Positions 34,636 through 43,798 of a stretch of DNA of 64,000 nt are shown piece by piece; within the stretch, counting starts at the first letter, position 1; the number at the start of each line of letters is the position of its first letter. The translations under genes and the position numbers were made by a program. The DNA comes from Leadbetterella sp964423865 (GTDB lineage: Bacteria; Bacteroidota; Bacteroidia; Cytophagales; Spirosomataceae). The notes beneath the pieces were generated by a model. The model worked only from the letters and a program-made list of their open reading frames with translations, was not told the DNA's origin and searched no databases. Location of the stretch: NCBI GenBank assembly GCA_964423865.1, contig CAYRGN010000008.1, positions 33,991-97,990 on the forward strand, in the 5' to 3' direction.

Positions 34636-37152
34636 ATGAAAAACCTGATTTTATTCATGACCCTGATATCACTTCCCGCTTTTACGCAAGGACCGCCTCC
34701 GGGGGGTGGGCAGTCAGGTACACGTAACCGGGAGAGCGTCTTGACTACTCTCAATGACAACCAGCCGAAAGGAAATGCAAAGATTACAGGAACCGTAACC
34801 GATAGCCTGACCGGTGAGGCCGTGTCGTATGCTACCGTTTCCCTGGTGAACAAAGAGACCGGGAAAGTGGTAGACGGTACCATGGCAGATGACGAAGGGA
34901 AATTTACCTTGTCGCAGATTGCGGCCGGAGAGTATCACCTGGTGATCTCTTTTGTGGGTTACGAAGACAAACGCCTGGAGAATATTAGCGTTCAGAAAGG
35001 GAAAACTACTGAGGTGGGCAATATCCTGCTGCTGGTGAATGCCCATATACTGGAAGAAGTGAAAATTACCGGAGTGAAGGCCCTGATTGAAGAGAAAGTA
35101 GACCGGTTGGTATACAATGCGGAAGGCGATATTACGGCCAAGGGCGGTGACGCTTCCGACATCCTGAAGAAAGTGCCCATGCTGACCGTAGACCTGGACG
35201 GCAACGTTTCGCTCCGTGGGTCTTCGAATATCAAGGTGCTGATCAATAACAAGCCTTCTACCATTGTGGCCAGCAGTATCGCCGACGCGCTGAAAATGAT
35301 ACCGGCAGATCTCATCAAAACCGTGGAAGTGATTACTTCGCCCTCGGCCAAATACGATGCCGAAGGCACAGGCGGAATTATCAACATCATTACGAAGAAA
35401 TCGGATATACAGGGCCTTACCCTCAATATCGATTCGGGGGTGGGGCTGAGAGCCTCTAATTTGGGACTGAACGGCAGCTACCGCAACGGTAAGTTTGGTA
35501 TGACCCTGGGTGGATTTGGTAGAATGTTTTATAACAAATCGGGCGGTACACTGAACCAGACCACCTTGGGCAGTCCTACGGTAAGCACACAACAAAGCAA
35601 CAGCGGAAACGATAACGGGATGTTTGGCCGGTATAACCTCGGTTTTGACTATGACATCAGCGAAAACCAGTCGATTTCCGCGGGCGTAGCTTTCGGTACG
35701 AGAAACCTCCGCAGAGACCTGGAGTATACCACCCAATTGTTTACCGACAATACGCTGACCTCTACTTCACTTCGTGACGTAGACGGGAAAGACAATTCGA
35801 ATAACGTAGACGTAAACCTCGATTATATCAAGATTTTCAAGCCCCAGCAAGAACTGTATATCTCTACATATTACAGCCAGAATAACCTGATTAACAATTT
35901 CGATGCCGATATTCTGAACAGCGCCGGGGAGATTCTGAGCCGGATGCAAAACCGGAACGACAATACGAACAAGGAATTTACCGCACAGGCCGACTTTGTC
36001 ACCCCGGTGAGTACCCGTCAGTCTTTTGAGGTAGGTCTGAAAGGAATTTTCAGAAATGTAAACAGCGATTATAAATATCTTTCGGCTACCGGTTCCGGTG
36101 CTTTCGCAGTAGATCCGTTTAACCCGTCCGGGTTCCTGGATTATGCCCAGAATATCGCCTCAGGGTATGCCTCCTATACGTATTCTACGGCCAATAAACT
36201 GACTTTCAAAGTAGGCACGAGGTATGAATATACCACCATTGATGCCCTGGACCAGCAAAGTGCCGTCACCATCCCGTCTTACGGAAACCTGGTACCCAGC
36301 GTCAATATTTCGAAAACCCTGGGCAACGGCTCTACGGTGAAACTGGCGTATAACAAAAGGATTCAGCGGCCCGGACTTCAGCAGCTGAACCCCAACTTCA
36401 ACGCGTCTAATCCTCAGAACATCAGCATAGGGAATCCGAACCTGAAACCGGAGATTACCGATAACGTGGAACTGGCTTTGAGTACGTTTTCCGGGAAAAA
36501 TTACTTCAATTTCTCGGTGTTCGGACGCCAGACCAACAATGCCGTAACCCGGATCACTACACCTTCTGACACCCTGGCCGGGGCGATGGTGACCACCTTC
36601 GAAAACATAGGTAACCAGAAGTCTTTGGGTGGAAACCTGTTCGGGAATATCTACCTGACTTCCAAGTGGACCCTGAACGGTGGGTTGGATCTGTACTATA
36701 CCTATATGGAAGGACAAATCACCAATGCCGACGGTACCTTTAGTATGGCCGACAACTCCGGTGTTGTACTTGGTGGAAGGTTGCAAAGTCAGGCGTCTTT
36801 ACCCAACAACTGGACCGTACAGGCGTTCGGAGGTTTCCGGGGCAAGCAGGTGCAGCTTCAGGGAACCATGGGAAGTTTCTATATGTACTCCCTGGGTGTA
36901 AGGAAAGAATTCAATAACAAGAAAGGAAGCATAGGTGTAGCAGCGGAGAACTTCCTGGGAGGTATGAAGATGAACAGTACTATTGTTTCGCCTCTGTACG
37001 AGCAGACGAGCCTGAACAATATCTACAACCAGAACATTAAAGTCACTTTTAGCTACAAATTAGGAAAAATGGCCTTTGTTCAGAAAAAGACCCGTTCGGT
37101 GAAGAACGATGACGTGATTGGGGGCGGATCATCGGAAACAGGGCAGCAGTAA
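34636..37152 (+). CDS. outer-membrane beta-barrel receptor (OMP_b-brl_3 family), second copy
   Basis: 838 residues with a signal peptide (MKNLILFMTLISLPAFTQ), a short Pro/Gly-rich linker, a carboxypeptidase-regulatory-like domain (about 48-130: GTVTDSLTGEAVSYATVSLV), a plug (ILKKVPMLTVDLDGNVSLRG, VEVITSPSAKYDAEGTGGIINIIT) and a C-terminal barrel with YNKRIQRPGLQQLNPNF. Same architecture and, coincidentally, the same length as the barrel at 30106. Transcribed divergently from the LytS gene, with a strong terminator after it. Substrate unknown. Confidence 0.9.
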   Translation: MKNLILFMTLISLPAFTQGPPPGGGQSGTRNRESVLTTLNDNQPKGNAKITGTVTDSLTGEAVSYATVSLVNKETGKVVDGTMADDEGKFTLSQIAAGEYHLVISFVGYEDKRLENISVQKGKTTEVGNILLLVNAHILEEVKITGVKALIEEKVDRLVYNAEGDITAKGGDASDILKKVPMLTVDLDGNVSLRGSSNIKVLINNKPSTIVASSIADALKMIPADLIKTVEVITSPSAKYDAEGTGGIINIITKKSDIQGLTLNIDSGVGLRASNLGLNGSYRNGKFGMTLGGFGRMFYNKSGGTLNQTTLGSPTVSTQQSNSGNDNGMFGRYNLGFDYDISENQSISAGVAFGTRNLRRDLEYTTQLFTDNTLTSTSLRDVDGKDNSNNVDVNLDYIKIFKPQQELYISTYYSQNNLINNFDADILNSAGEILSRMQNRNDNTNKEFTAQADFVTPVSTRQSFEVGLKGIFRNVNSDYKYLSATGSGAFAVDPFNPSGFLDYAQNIASGYASYTYSTANKLTFKVGTRYEYTTIDALDQQSAVTIPSYGNLVPSVNISKTLGNGSTVKLAYNKRIQRPGLQQLNPNFNASNPQNISIGNPNLKPEITDNVELALSTFSGKNYFNFSVFGRQTNNAVTRITTPSDTLAGAMVTTFENIGNQKSLGGNLFGNIYLTSKWTLNGGLDLYYTYMEGQITNADGTFSMADNSGVVLGGRLQSQASLPNNWTVQAFGGFRGKQVQLQGTMGSFYMYSLGVRKEFNNKKGSIGVAAENFLGGMKMNSTIVSPLYEQTSLNNIYNQNIKVTFSYKLGKMAFVQKKTRSVKNDDVIGGGSSETGQQ

Positions 37153-37190
37153 TGATGAATATGGAAGTGTGAGTAAATATATGTGGGAAA

Positions 37191-37226
37191 TGGCGGCGCC
37201 CGGATGCGAGGTGCCGCCAATTTTTT
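37191..37226 (+). terminator. strong intrinsic terminator after the second barrel gene
   Basis: tggcggcgcc (37191-37200) pairs with ggtgccgcca (37210-37219), ten pairs including one G-U, nine-base loop, followed by a run of six T (37221-37226). Confidence 0.9.
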
Positions 37227-37244
37227 GGTGTATTACTCCGCAGT

Positions 37245-37810
37245 TTTACCGGTATGTAATCCCTACGGGATAATGGACGTTTTCGTTGATTTTGTTTTTT
37301 ACCGCTATGTAATCCCTACGGGATAATGGATTTTCGTTGGTCGTATTTTTACCGGTATGGAATCCCTACGGGATAGGGGTGTTTTGTTGATTGAATTCTC
37401 TAACGATATTAAATCCCTAACGGGATAGGTGTTTTGCCCGCTTTGGCTATAACCCGTAGGGTTTATATAGCGGTAGAATTGTATACCCCACCTGCATATC
37501 TTACCCCGTAGGGGTTTTATCGATATGGAATCCCTACGGGATAATGGATTTTCGTTTGTTGTATTTCTACCGATATGTAATCCCTACGGGATAAGGGATT
37601 TTCGTTGGTCGTATTTTTACCGATATGAAATCCCTAACGGGATAGGTGTTTTGCTCGCTTCGGTTATAACCCGTAGGGTTTATATAACGGTAGAATCGCA
37701 TCATCCACGCACATATCTTACCCCGTAGGGGTTTTACCGGTATGGAATCCCTACGGGATAATGGATTTTCGTTGGTCGAATTTTTACCGATATGTAATCC
37801 CTACGGGCTA
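37245..37810 (+). repeat. second array of the CCCTACGGG repeat family
   Basis: About nine forward cores (ccgatatgtaatccctacgg and variants such as ggtatggaatcc) occur between 37245 and 37808, with interspersed inverted-sense cores (accccgtaggggttt and acccgtagggtttatat) at about 37447, 37502, 37668 and 37719. Cores match the array at 7192, but the inter-core sequence (ttcgttggtcgtatttt) differs. It fills the whole space between the barrel gene's terminator and the end of rho. Confidence 0.88.
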
Positions 37811-37827
37811 TGATCTCCCTCGCCTGT

Positions 37828-39348
37828 TTACCTGTTCATTGTCGCCAAGAACTCCAGGTTACTCCTGGTACCTTTCATTTTCGAAAGAAGGAATTCCATG
37901 GTTTCCATCGGGTTCATGTCGGCCATATACTTTCTAAGCAGCCATACCCGCTGGAGCTCGTCTTTCTCCATGAGGAGGTCTTCTTTCCGGGTTCCGGAAG
38001 TCAGGATATCGATAGAAGGGAACACCCGCTTGTTGGCCAGGCGGCGATCCAGCTGAAGTTCCATGTTACCCGTGCCTTTAAATTCTTCGAAGATCACCTC
38101 GTCCATTTTCGAACCTGTATCAATCAGGGCCGTAGCGATGATAGTCAGGGATCCGCCATTCTCAATTTTCCGTGCGGCTCCGAAGAAACGTTTGGGCTTG
38201 TGCAACGCGTTGGCGTCTACCCCTCCGGAGAGGATCTTGCCCGAAGAAGGCTGGGTGGTGTTATAGGCCCTCGCCAGTCGGGTGATGGAGTCGAGGAGAA
38301 TCACCACATCGTGGCCTGATTCTACCAGTCGTTTGGCTTTTTCCAGTACCATTCCCGAAACCTTTACGTGCTTTTCGGCGGTTTCATCGAAGGTAGAGGA
38401 GATTACCTCGGCCTTTACACTTCTCTGCATATCGGTTACCTCTTCCGGTCTTTCATCAATCAGCAGGATGATGAGGTAAATTTCCGGGTGATTGACGGTA
38501 ATGGCATTGGCAATTTCTTTCAGCAATACGGTCTTACCGGTTTTGGGCTGGGCCACAATCATTCCCCTTTGTCCTTTTCCGATAGGCGAGAAGAGGTCAA
38601 GTACCCGGGTAGACATGATCTCCGGACGGGTGCTGAGGTTGATTTTTTCCTGAGGGAAAAGAGGCGTGAGGTATTCAAAGGGAATCCGGTCACGGATCTC
38701 TTCGGTGGTTTTGCCGTTTACGGTGATCACTTTCAGCAGGGCGAAATACTTTTCTCCGTCTTTCGGGGGGCGAATGGTGCCGTGGATGGTGTCGCCGGTT
38801 TTCAATCCGAAAAGCTTGATCTGGGAAGGGGAGACGTAGATGTCGTCCGGACTGGCCAGGTAGTTATAATCGGCTGAACGCAGGAAGCCGTAACTTCCTT
38901 CACTCATGATTTCCAGTACCCCGGTATTGTCGATCAGCCCGTCGAATTCCTTCACCAGGGTATTGAATTGTTTCTTTATATTTCGGCTGTAGTCTTCTTT
39001 GCGTTTGGCTTCCTGAGCCTGTTCTTTAGTCACTTCGTCTACAATACCCAGGTCTTCGTCCGTAATATCCGGAACTTCTTCCAGGAGATCAGACATGTCT
39101 ATTTCCTCATCAGACACCACCGGAATAGAGATTTCGGTGGCGATAAGGGGTTCCAGTGCGGGAGTTTCGGATTCCTCGAATGAGGGAACCGGATCAAGAT
39201 TGGGAGTTTGTGAGGTGTCGTCGGAAACCACCCGGGTAATTCTTTTTCTTACGCGGGGTGTTTTCGGAGCTTCAGCTTTTTCGTCAGTAGTAGCGGCCTT
39301 GGCTTTACTTCTTGTAGCTTTGGCCGGTTTTTTTTCTTCTTCTTCCAC
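37828..39348 (-). CDS. rho: transcription termination factor Rho
   Basis: 506 residues from the GTG at 39346-39348. Residues about 140-210 form the RNA-binding cold-shock-like domain (NTGVLEIMSEGSYGFLRS). From 240 on is the RecA-type ATPase: Walker A AQPKTGKT (266-273), LLIDERPEEVTDM, Walker B VIILLDSITRLARAYN, and the R-loop region. The first 135 residues are Lys/Ala-, then Asp/Glu-rich and disordered-looking. The usual N-terminal Rho_N helical domain is not visible, and the sequence upstream of the GTG does not encode it in any frame I read. ATP-dependent termination of untranslated RNA. Confidence 0.95.
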   Translation of the reverse strand: MEEEEKKPAKATRSKAKAATTDEKAEAPKTPRVRKRITRVVSDDTSQTPNLDPVPSFEESETPALEPLIATEISIPVVSDEEIDMSDLLEEVPDITDEDLGIVDEVTKEQAQEAKRKEDYSRNIKKQFNTLVKEFDGLIDNTGVLEIMSEGSYGFLRSADYNYLASPDDIYVSPSQIKLFGLKTGDTIHGTIRPPKDGEKYFALLKVITVNGKTTEEIRDRIPFEYLTPLFPQEKINLSTRPEIMSTRVLDLFSPIGKGQRGMIVAQPKTGKTVLLKEIANAITVNHPEIYLIILLIDERPEEVTDMQRSVKAEVISSTFDETAEKHVKVSGMVLEKAKRLVESGHDVVILLDSITRLARAYNTTQPSSGKILSGGVDANALHKPKRFFGAARKIENGGSLTIIATALIDTGSKMDEVIFEEFKGTGNMELQLDRRLANKRVFPSIDILTSGTRKEDLLMEKDELQRVWLLRKYMADMNPMETMEFLLSKMKGTRSNLEFLATMNR

Positions 39349-39605
39349 TTAATTGAAATTAATGTTCTGTTCAAAGTCTAAACCTTAGGCGGGGTAATAT
39401 AGTGACAGCATGGGGAAAATATCGGATACGTGATGCATTCACGAATATCACACACTATAGTTAAAGGTATATCTAAAATCGAGAAAAATTGGTTTGATGG
39501 ATAGGGCGGTTGTTGGTTGTCCGCCCGGATTTCCGGAAGTGATTTGAAATCGTCTGCAAGATACGACAGAAATAAGCTTTCTTCCAAAAAAAGTTGTTAT
39601 TTATT

Positions 39606-40367
39606 CTACAATTCACCCCTGAAAACCTGTTTTGCGGGGCCGGAAAGGATGATTTCGGAAATTTTTTCGCCAGGCCGGAAAGATACGTTCAGATCTCCTC
39701 CCAGGGTCAGGATCTGTACGTCAGTGCCGGCAGATTGGCGGAAATGGCTTGCAATCGCCGCGGCGGTCACACCGGTTCCGCAGGAGTAGGTTTCATCTTC
39801 CACACCTCTTTCGTAGGTCCGCACTTTCAGGTGTGTGGGGTCTGCTACCTGTACAAAATTAACGTTCACGCCGCCCCGGCTTTTCCAGTAATCGCTGTAG
39901 CGGATGGCCGCGCCCCGCTCTTTGACATCCATGCGGTCTACCTCATCGGTGAAAATAACCAGGTGGGGGGAGCCTGTATTAAGGAAATGCCCTTCTTTCA
40001 GGTCTTCTATGCCGTTTACGTCAATCATCTGGAGGAATACCCGGTCTTTGTGGATATGGGCGTGATGCTCTCCATCTACCGCAATGAAGCGGGTCTGGTC
40101 TTGAAACAGGCCGAGGTCGGCGGCGAACTGTACCGCGCAGCGCCCCCCGTTACCGCACATGCTGCCTTCGGCACCGTCTGCGTTAAAATACCGCATCCGG
40201 AAGTCGTATCCGTCTGCATTTTCAATCAGAATGAGGCCGTCTGCCCCTACCCCAAACCTGCGGTGGCAGATATGGGCAATATACTCCTGCGTGTGGTTAA
40301 ACTCCTGCCCGCGGTTGTCTACCATCACGAAGTCATTGCCTGTTCCCTGGTATTTAAAAAAATCCAT
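39606..40367 (-). CDS. dapF: diaminopimelate epimerase
   Basis: 253 residues, converting LL- to meso-diaminopimelate for lysine and peptidoglycan synthesis. Two symmetric catalytic cysteines are present: C71 in SMCGNGGRC and C196 in SCGTGVTAAA, plus the N-terminal KYQGTGNDFV motif. Cytoplasmic. The 257 bases before rho's start (39349-39605) hold no gene I can support, only a small cgtga/tcacg hairpin at 39429-39443. Confidence 0.97.
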   Translation of the reverse strand: MDFFKYQGTGNDFVMVDNRGQEFNHTQEYIAHICHRRFGVGADGLILIENADGYDFRMRYFNADGAEGSMCGNGGRCAVQFAADLGLFQDQTRFIAVDGEHHAHIHKDRVFLQMIDVNGIEDLKEGHFLNTGSPHLVIFTDEVDRMDVKERGAAIRYSDYWKSRGGVNVNFVQVADPTHLKVRTYERGVEDETYSCGTGVTAAAIASHFRQSAGTDVQILTLGGDLNVSFRPGEKISEIILSGPAKQVFRGEL

Positions 40368-40385
40368 GTGCGTTTGTGCATTGTG

Positions 40386-40413
40386 AAAAAAAAAGTCACC
40401 TCAAAGAGATGAC
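40386..40413 (-). terminator. intrinsic terminator of rplS
   Basis: On the minus strand GTCATCTC-TTT-GAGGTGAC (complement of 40395-40413; eight pairs with one T-G wobble) is followed by nine T (40394 down to 40386). It lies 57 bases after the rplS stop and just before the dapF start. Confidence 0.9.
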
Positions 40414-40469
40414 GTTTTTCTACAAATTATGAAAAAGCTATTACTTAAAATCTTTAAAGCAATCGCTGC

Positions 40470-40823
40470 TTATTTTTTCAACTCTTTGATTCTGGCCGCT
40501 TTTCCGTGTTTACCTCTCAGGTAATACAATTTGGCTCTGCGTACCTTTCCTTTTCTGATTACTTCAATTCTGTCAATTGAAGGCGACAGTACAGGGAAAA
40601 TTCTTTCTACACCTACACCGTTAGAGATTTTACGAACGGTAAAAGACTCTCCCGGTGTTCCGTAATTCTTTCTCTGAATTACTACTCCCTGGTATAACTG
40701 AATACGCTCTTTGTTACCTTCGATAATCTTAACGTACACGTTTACAGTGTCTCCAGCCTTAAAGTCAGGAACGTTCGCGTTGGTTCCGTTTACCTCTGAC
40801 TCTACAAATTTAATTAAGTCCAT
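40470..40823 (-). CDS. rplS: 50S ribosomal protein L19
   Basis: 117 residues, the normal size. MDLIKFVESE, PDFKAGDTVNVYVKI, RIQLYQGVVIQRKN, FTVRKISNGVGVERIFP and SPSIDRIEVIRKGKVRRAKLYYLR are textbook L19. It sits alone between its own promoter (40908-40936) and terminator, with a leader of about 78 bases. Confidence 0.98.
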   Translation of the reverse strand: MDLIKFVESEVNGTNANVPDFKAGDTVNVYVKIIEGNKERIQLYQGVVIQRKNYGTPGESFTVRKISNGVGVERIFPVLSPSIDRIEVIRKGKVRRAKLYYLRGKHGKAARIKELKK

Positions 40824-40907
40824 TTAATAAAAAAAATTAAAGATAAATTTTATATCTCAAAGCGGCTTCCCTCAGGCAAGAAAGGAGGCATTTGATAAAA
40901 AGTGTGG

Positions 40908-40936
40908 CAAAGATAATGTTTTTTTATCATAGTACA
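40908..40936 (-). promoter_or_regulatory. rplS promoter: TTG-N18-TATCTTTG
   Basis: On the minus strand TTG (complement of 40934-40936), 18 bases, TATCTTTG (complement of 40908-40915). This is a full Bacteroidota-type vegetative promoter. It predicts a start near 40901. Confidence 0.75.
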
Positions 40937-41029
40937 AGCCCAGGTTTTAAAAAAAGCGAAATAGTGGCTTACAGGAGAGTGGGTTATCGGAAATTTCCGA
41001 CGTATTTGCGCTCCTAAGGCTTCTCAAGA

Positions 41030-42061
41030 TTACTTCACTTTCACTTTTCCGATACCCAGGGCGCTGATCATCCAGTCTGGCAGGCGCTTCCGGATTCCTC
41101 TTTTTTTAAGATCGATATACCAGCCCAGCTTTTTCATTACCGGTACCCGGTGCGTTTCCACAAATTCAAGCAGTATGCCGTCGGGGTCTTCAATGTAGGT
41201 AAAACGGCCCGCGGCTTCCCCCATATCAAAAGAGTTGGCGCTGTCTACCGTGAAGGGGTAACTTATGGTATTCAGGCGGCTGGCCAGTGCGTCCATATCC
41301 AGGGTGTCAAAGCACAGGTGGATATACCCCAGGTCGCCCCAGGTTCTCCCCTCCATGATTTTCCGGGGGGTATTGTCAAGCGCCTGCACCAGCTCGATTT
41401 CCACATTCCCGATAAGGCGGGTAAAGGCACCCTCGCTGTTTTCCTTTTTGCGGAGAAGCACCCGGCGGAAGGTCGACCGGCTTTGGTCGCCCAGGTCTTC
41501 GAAGAAACCGGTTTTATCGTACACTACCTCGTTCAGACCCAGTGCTTCGTACAGGGGCAGTACCTTTTCCACATCGCTGACACCAATCACCGCGCCCAGT
41601 ATTCCCCCTGTATTGGATGCTTTAGGTTTAAACCAGGAGTCATCTTCCACCACCACAATGGAATTGCGGTAGGGGTCTTTCATCCAGACCACGGGTTTGC
41701 CGTCGGGACCAGACACTGCCTTCAGATTATGCGAATGTGCGAAGTCGCCCAAATTCTGGCATTTAATACGGGAAGCAAAAATGCCCAGGTCGCCAAAAAC
41801 CGGCTCGAAATCCGCAGCCAGTGGCAGAGGGCGTTTCGATTCCCAGATTTCCGCGCCACCGCCGCCGGCAATGTTCAGGGCCATGATGGCCCGCCGCCGC
41901 CGGATATTTCCACCGGTGTACTTCACCATTAATTTGGCATCTGCCACATCGTCAAAGAGGGGGATGTTCAGGTTAAATGTCTTATTGTACCACTGGAAGG
42001 CTTCCTCCGCGTTTACTACGCCTATTCCTATTTGTTGAATTCCGGTGATGAGATTTTCCAT
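41030..42061 (-). CDS. VOC family protein with two vicinal-oxygen-chelate domains
   Basis: 343 residues from the ATG at 42059-42061 (MENLITGIQQIGIGVVNAEE), preferred to a start 54 bases upstream because the first VOC strand begins here. The domains span about 5-135 (ending YRNSIVVVEDD) and 150-290 (GAVIGVSDVEKVLPLYEALGLNEVVYDK ... YIEDPDGILLEFVETHRVP). Metal ligands such as the His in YIHLCFDT and the Glu in LEFVETH are visible in domain two. Glyoxalase/dioxygenase superfamily; substrate unknown. Confidence 0.85.
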   Translation of the reverse strand: MENLITGIQQIGIGVVNAEEAFQWYNKTFNLNIPLFDDVADAKLMVKYTGGNIRRRRAIMALNIAGGGGAEIWESKRPLPLAADFEPVFGDLGIFASRIKCQNLGDFAHSHNLKAVSGPDGKPVVWMKDPYRNSIVVVEDDSWFKPKASNTGGILGAVIGVSDVEKVLPLYEALGLNEVVYDKTGFFEDLGDQSRSTFRRVLLRKKENSEGAFTRLIGNVEIELVQALDNTPRKIMEGRTWGDLGYIHLCFDTLDMDALASRLNTISYPFTVDSANSFDMGEAAGRFTYIEDPDGILLEFVETHRVPVMKKLGWYIDLKKRGIRKRLPDWMISALGIGKVKVK

Positions 42062-42194
42062 TGTTTGTCTGTTATTAGCTGTATCAAAGTTAAGGAGAGT
42101 TTTTAAGCAGGACAAATCCCTGTAAAAAATGAGGCTTCAGATAAAGGCGAAATGCGGAAATGAGACTAATATTGTAGACCCAAACCCAATATTC

Positions 42195-42578
42195 ATGCTG
42201 GAAGCTGTGCACCATATTGCCGTCATCGTTTCGGATTACCGGCGTTCCCGCGATTTTTATACCCGGGTACTCGGGCTGGAGGTCGTGCGGGAAGTATACC
42301 GGGAGGAACGGGATTCATGGAAACTCGACCTGGCGCTTCACGGGCAATACGTGCTGGAGCTCTTTTCCTTTCCCGGTCCACCGCCCCGGGTGAGTCGCCC
42401 GGAAGCCTGCGGACTGCGCCACCTGGCCTTTGGGGTGGAAAACCTGGACGCGGCTATCCAAAACCTGGAGGCAGAAGGAGTTTCCTGTGAGCCTGTGCGG
42501 GTAGACGAATGGACGGGGAAGCGTTTTACCTTCTTCGAAGATCCGGATCATCTGCCCCTGGAGCTATACGAAACCTGA
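42195..42578 (+). CDS. VOC family protein (glyoxalase-I-like, YaeR type)
   Basis: 127 residues from ATG 42195 (MLEAVHHIAVIVSDYRRSRDFYTRVLGLEVV). A single VOC domain with candidate metal ligands H6/H7, E (YVLELFSF), H (RHLAFGVENLD) and E (LELYE). Resembles the small YaeR/GloA2 group. Only 36 bases separate it from the D-threonine aldolase-like gene, so they may share a transcript. Confidence 0.88.
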   Translation: MLEAVHHIAVIVSDYRRSRDFYTRVLGLEVVREVYREERDSWKLDLALHGQYVLELFSFPGPPPRVSRPEACGLRHLAFGVENLDAAIQNLEAEGVSCEPVRVDEWTGKRFTFFEDPDHLPLELYET

Positions 42579-42614
42579 ACATCTAATATCTAACATCTAA
42601 CCCCCAAACCCATC

Positions 42615-43688
42615 ATGTCCCTTTCTGATCTTGATTCCCCCGCCCTGCTCATTTACCAGGACCGGGTAGAAAAAAATATCGACGAGATGATTCGCCTGGC
42701 GGGCGGTACGGAGAGGCTGATGCCCCACGTGAAAACCCACAAGATGCCGGAAGTCATGCGCCTCATGCTGGGCAAAGGCATTGCCCGGTTTAAAGCAGCT
42801 ACCGTAGCCGAAGCCGAACTGGCGGCGGAAGCGGGAGCGCGAAGCGTGCTGATCGCCCACCAATTGGTAGGGCCGAAGATCCGCCGGCTCCGAAACCTCA
42901 CGGACGCTTTTCCCCGCACCGCCTTTTCCACCCTGATAGATTGCCGGGAAGTGGTGGATGAGCTGGCTGCGGAAATGGGGGAGGTGTCGGTCTATCTCGA
43001 TATCAACAACGGAATGAACCGGTCAGGTCACGAAGTAGACGATGATCTATGGCCTTTCCTGGAATACGTGCTTTCCCGTGGAAACATTCGTGTGAAAGGC
43101 TTACACATCTATGACGGCCACATTACCGACGCCGATTTTTCAGAACGCGAAAGAAGGGTAGGGGCAGGCATGGCTCTCCTCGAAGATTTTATCTGTCGGG
43201 CCAGGGAAAAGGTGGGCGACCTGGAACTGGTTTGTGGAGGCTCCCCCGCCTTTACGGCCCATTTGAAAGTAGAAAACCGTACGCTTTCTCCGGGTACCGG
43301 CGTGTTTTGGGACTGGGGTTATGGCGATAAATTCGAGGAGCAACATTTTTTACCGGCGGCATTTGTACTCACCCGGGTGATTTCCCGGCCGACCCGGGGC
43401 ATTATTACCGTAGATATGGGGCATAAGGCTGTGTCTGCCGAAAACCCGGTGGACTTCCGGATACGTTTCCCAGAAAACCCGGATTTGCGATTAAAAAGTC
43501 AGAGCGAAGAGCACGGTGTGCTGGAAACCGACCGCTGGGACAGTTACAAAGTGGGAGATGTTTTGCTCGGAATTCCCTACCATGTTTGTCCTACCGTGAA
43601 TTTATACGACGAAGCGTACGTTTTTGAAGAAGAAAGGTATGCCGGCACGTGGAAGGTGACCGGCCGAAGAAGGCGGATTACGGTGTAA
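42615..43688 (+). CDS. D-threonine aldolase-like PLP enzyme
   Basis: 357 residues, alanine-racemase-like fold type III. The PLP lysine is K40 in MPHVKTHK, followed by AGARSVLIAHQLVG, YLDINNGMNRSG, GLHIYDGHI and a metal-binding C-terminal region (ETDRWDSYKVGDVLLGIPYHVCPTVNLYDE) where the His and Cys ligands for a divalent metal sit. Expected to split D-threonine or D-allothreonine to glycine and acetaldehyde. Cytoplasmic. Confidence 0.9.
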   Translation: MSLSDLDSPALLIYQDRVEKNIDEMIRLAGGTERLMPHVKTHKMPEVMRLMLGKGIARFKAATVAEAELAAEAGARSVLIAHQLVGPKIRRLRNLTDAFPRTAFSTLIDCREVVDELAAEMGEVSVYLDINNGMNRSGHEVDDDLWPFLEYVLSRGNIRVKGLHIYDGHITDADFSERERRVGAGMALLEDFICRAREKVGDLELVCGGSPAFTAHLKVENRTLSPGTGVFWDWGYGDKFEEQHFLPAAFVLTRVISRPTRGIITVDMGHKAVSAENPVDFRIRFPENPDLRLKSQSEEHGVLETDRWDSYKVGDVLLGIPYHVCPTVNLYDEAYVFEEERYAGTWKVTGRRRRITV

Positions 43689-43763
43689 ATAGCTCTGGCC
43701 GCTTCTCATTCGTCAATGAAATGTTAATTTTTGTTATTTGACCCCTTTCTAATTTTTTAAGGG

Positions 43764-43771
43764 TATTTTTG
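43764..43771 (+). promoter_or_regulatory. promoter element TATTTTTG before the CcmF-type gene
   Basis: Perfect TAnnTTTG match, with TTG 23 bases upstream (43738-43740), within the reported 17-23 range for Flavobacteria. The predicted start is about 20 bases before the ATG at 43799. Confidence 0.5.
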
Positions 43772-43798
43772 CAGATTAAACAAAAAATCAAAGCGCTA

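Noticed and set aside
39378..39587. 69-codon frame upstream of rho as a missing N-terminus
   Set aside because: It starts with TTG, has no resemblance to a Rho_N domain and ends before rho in a different frame context.
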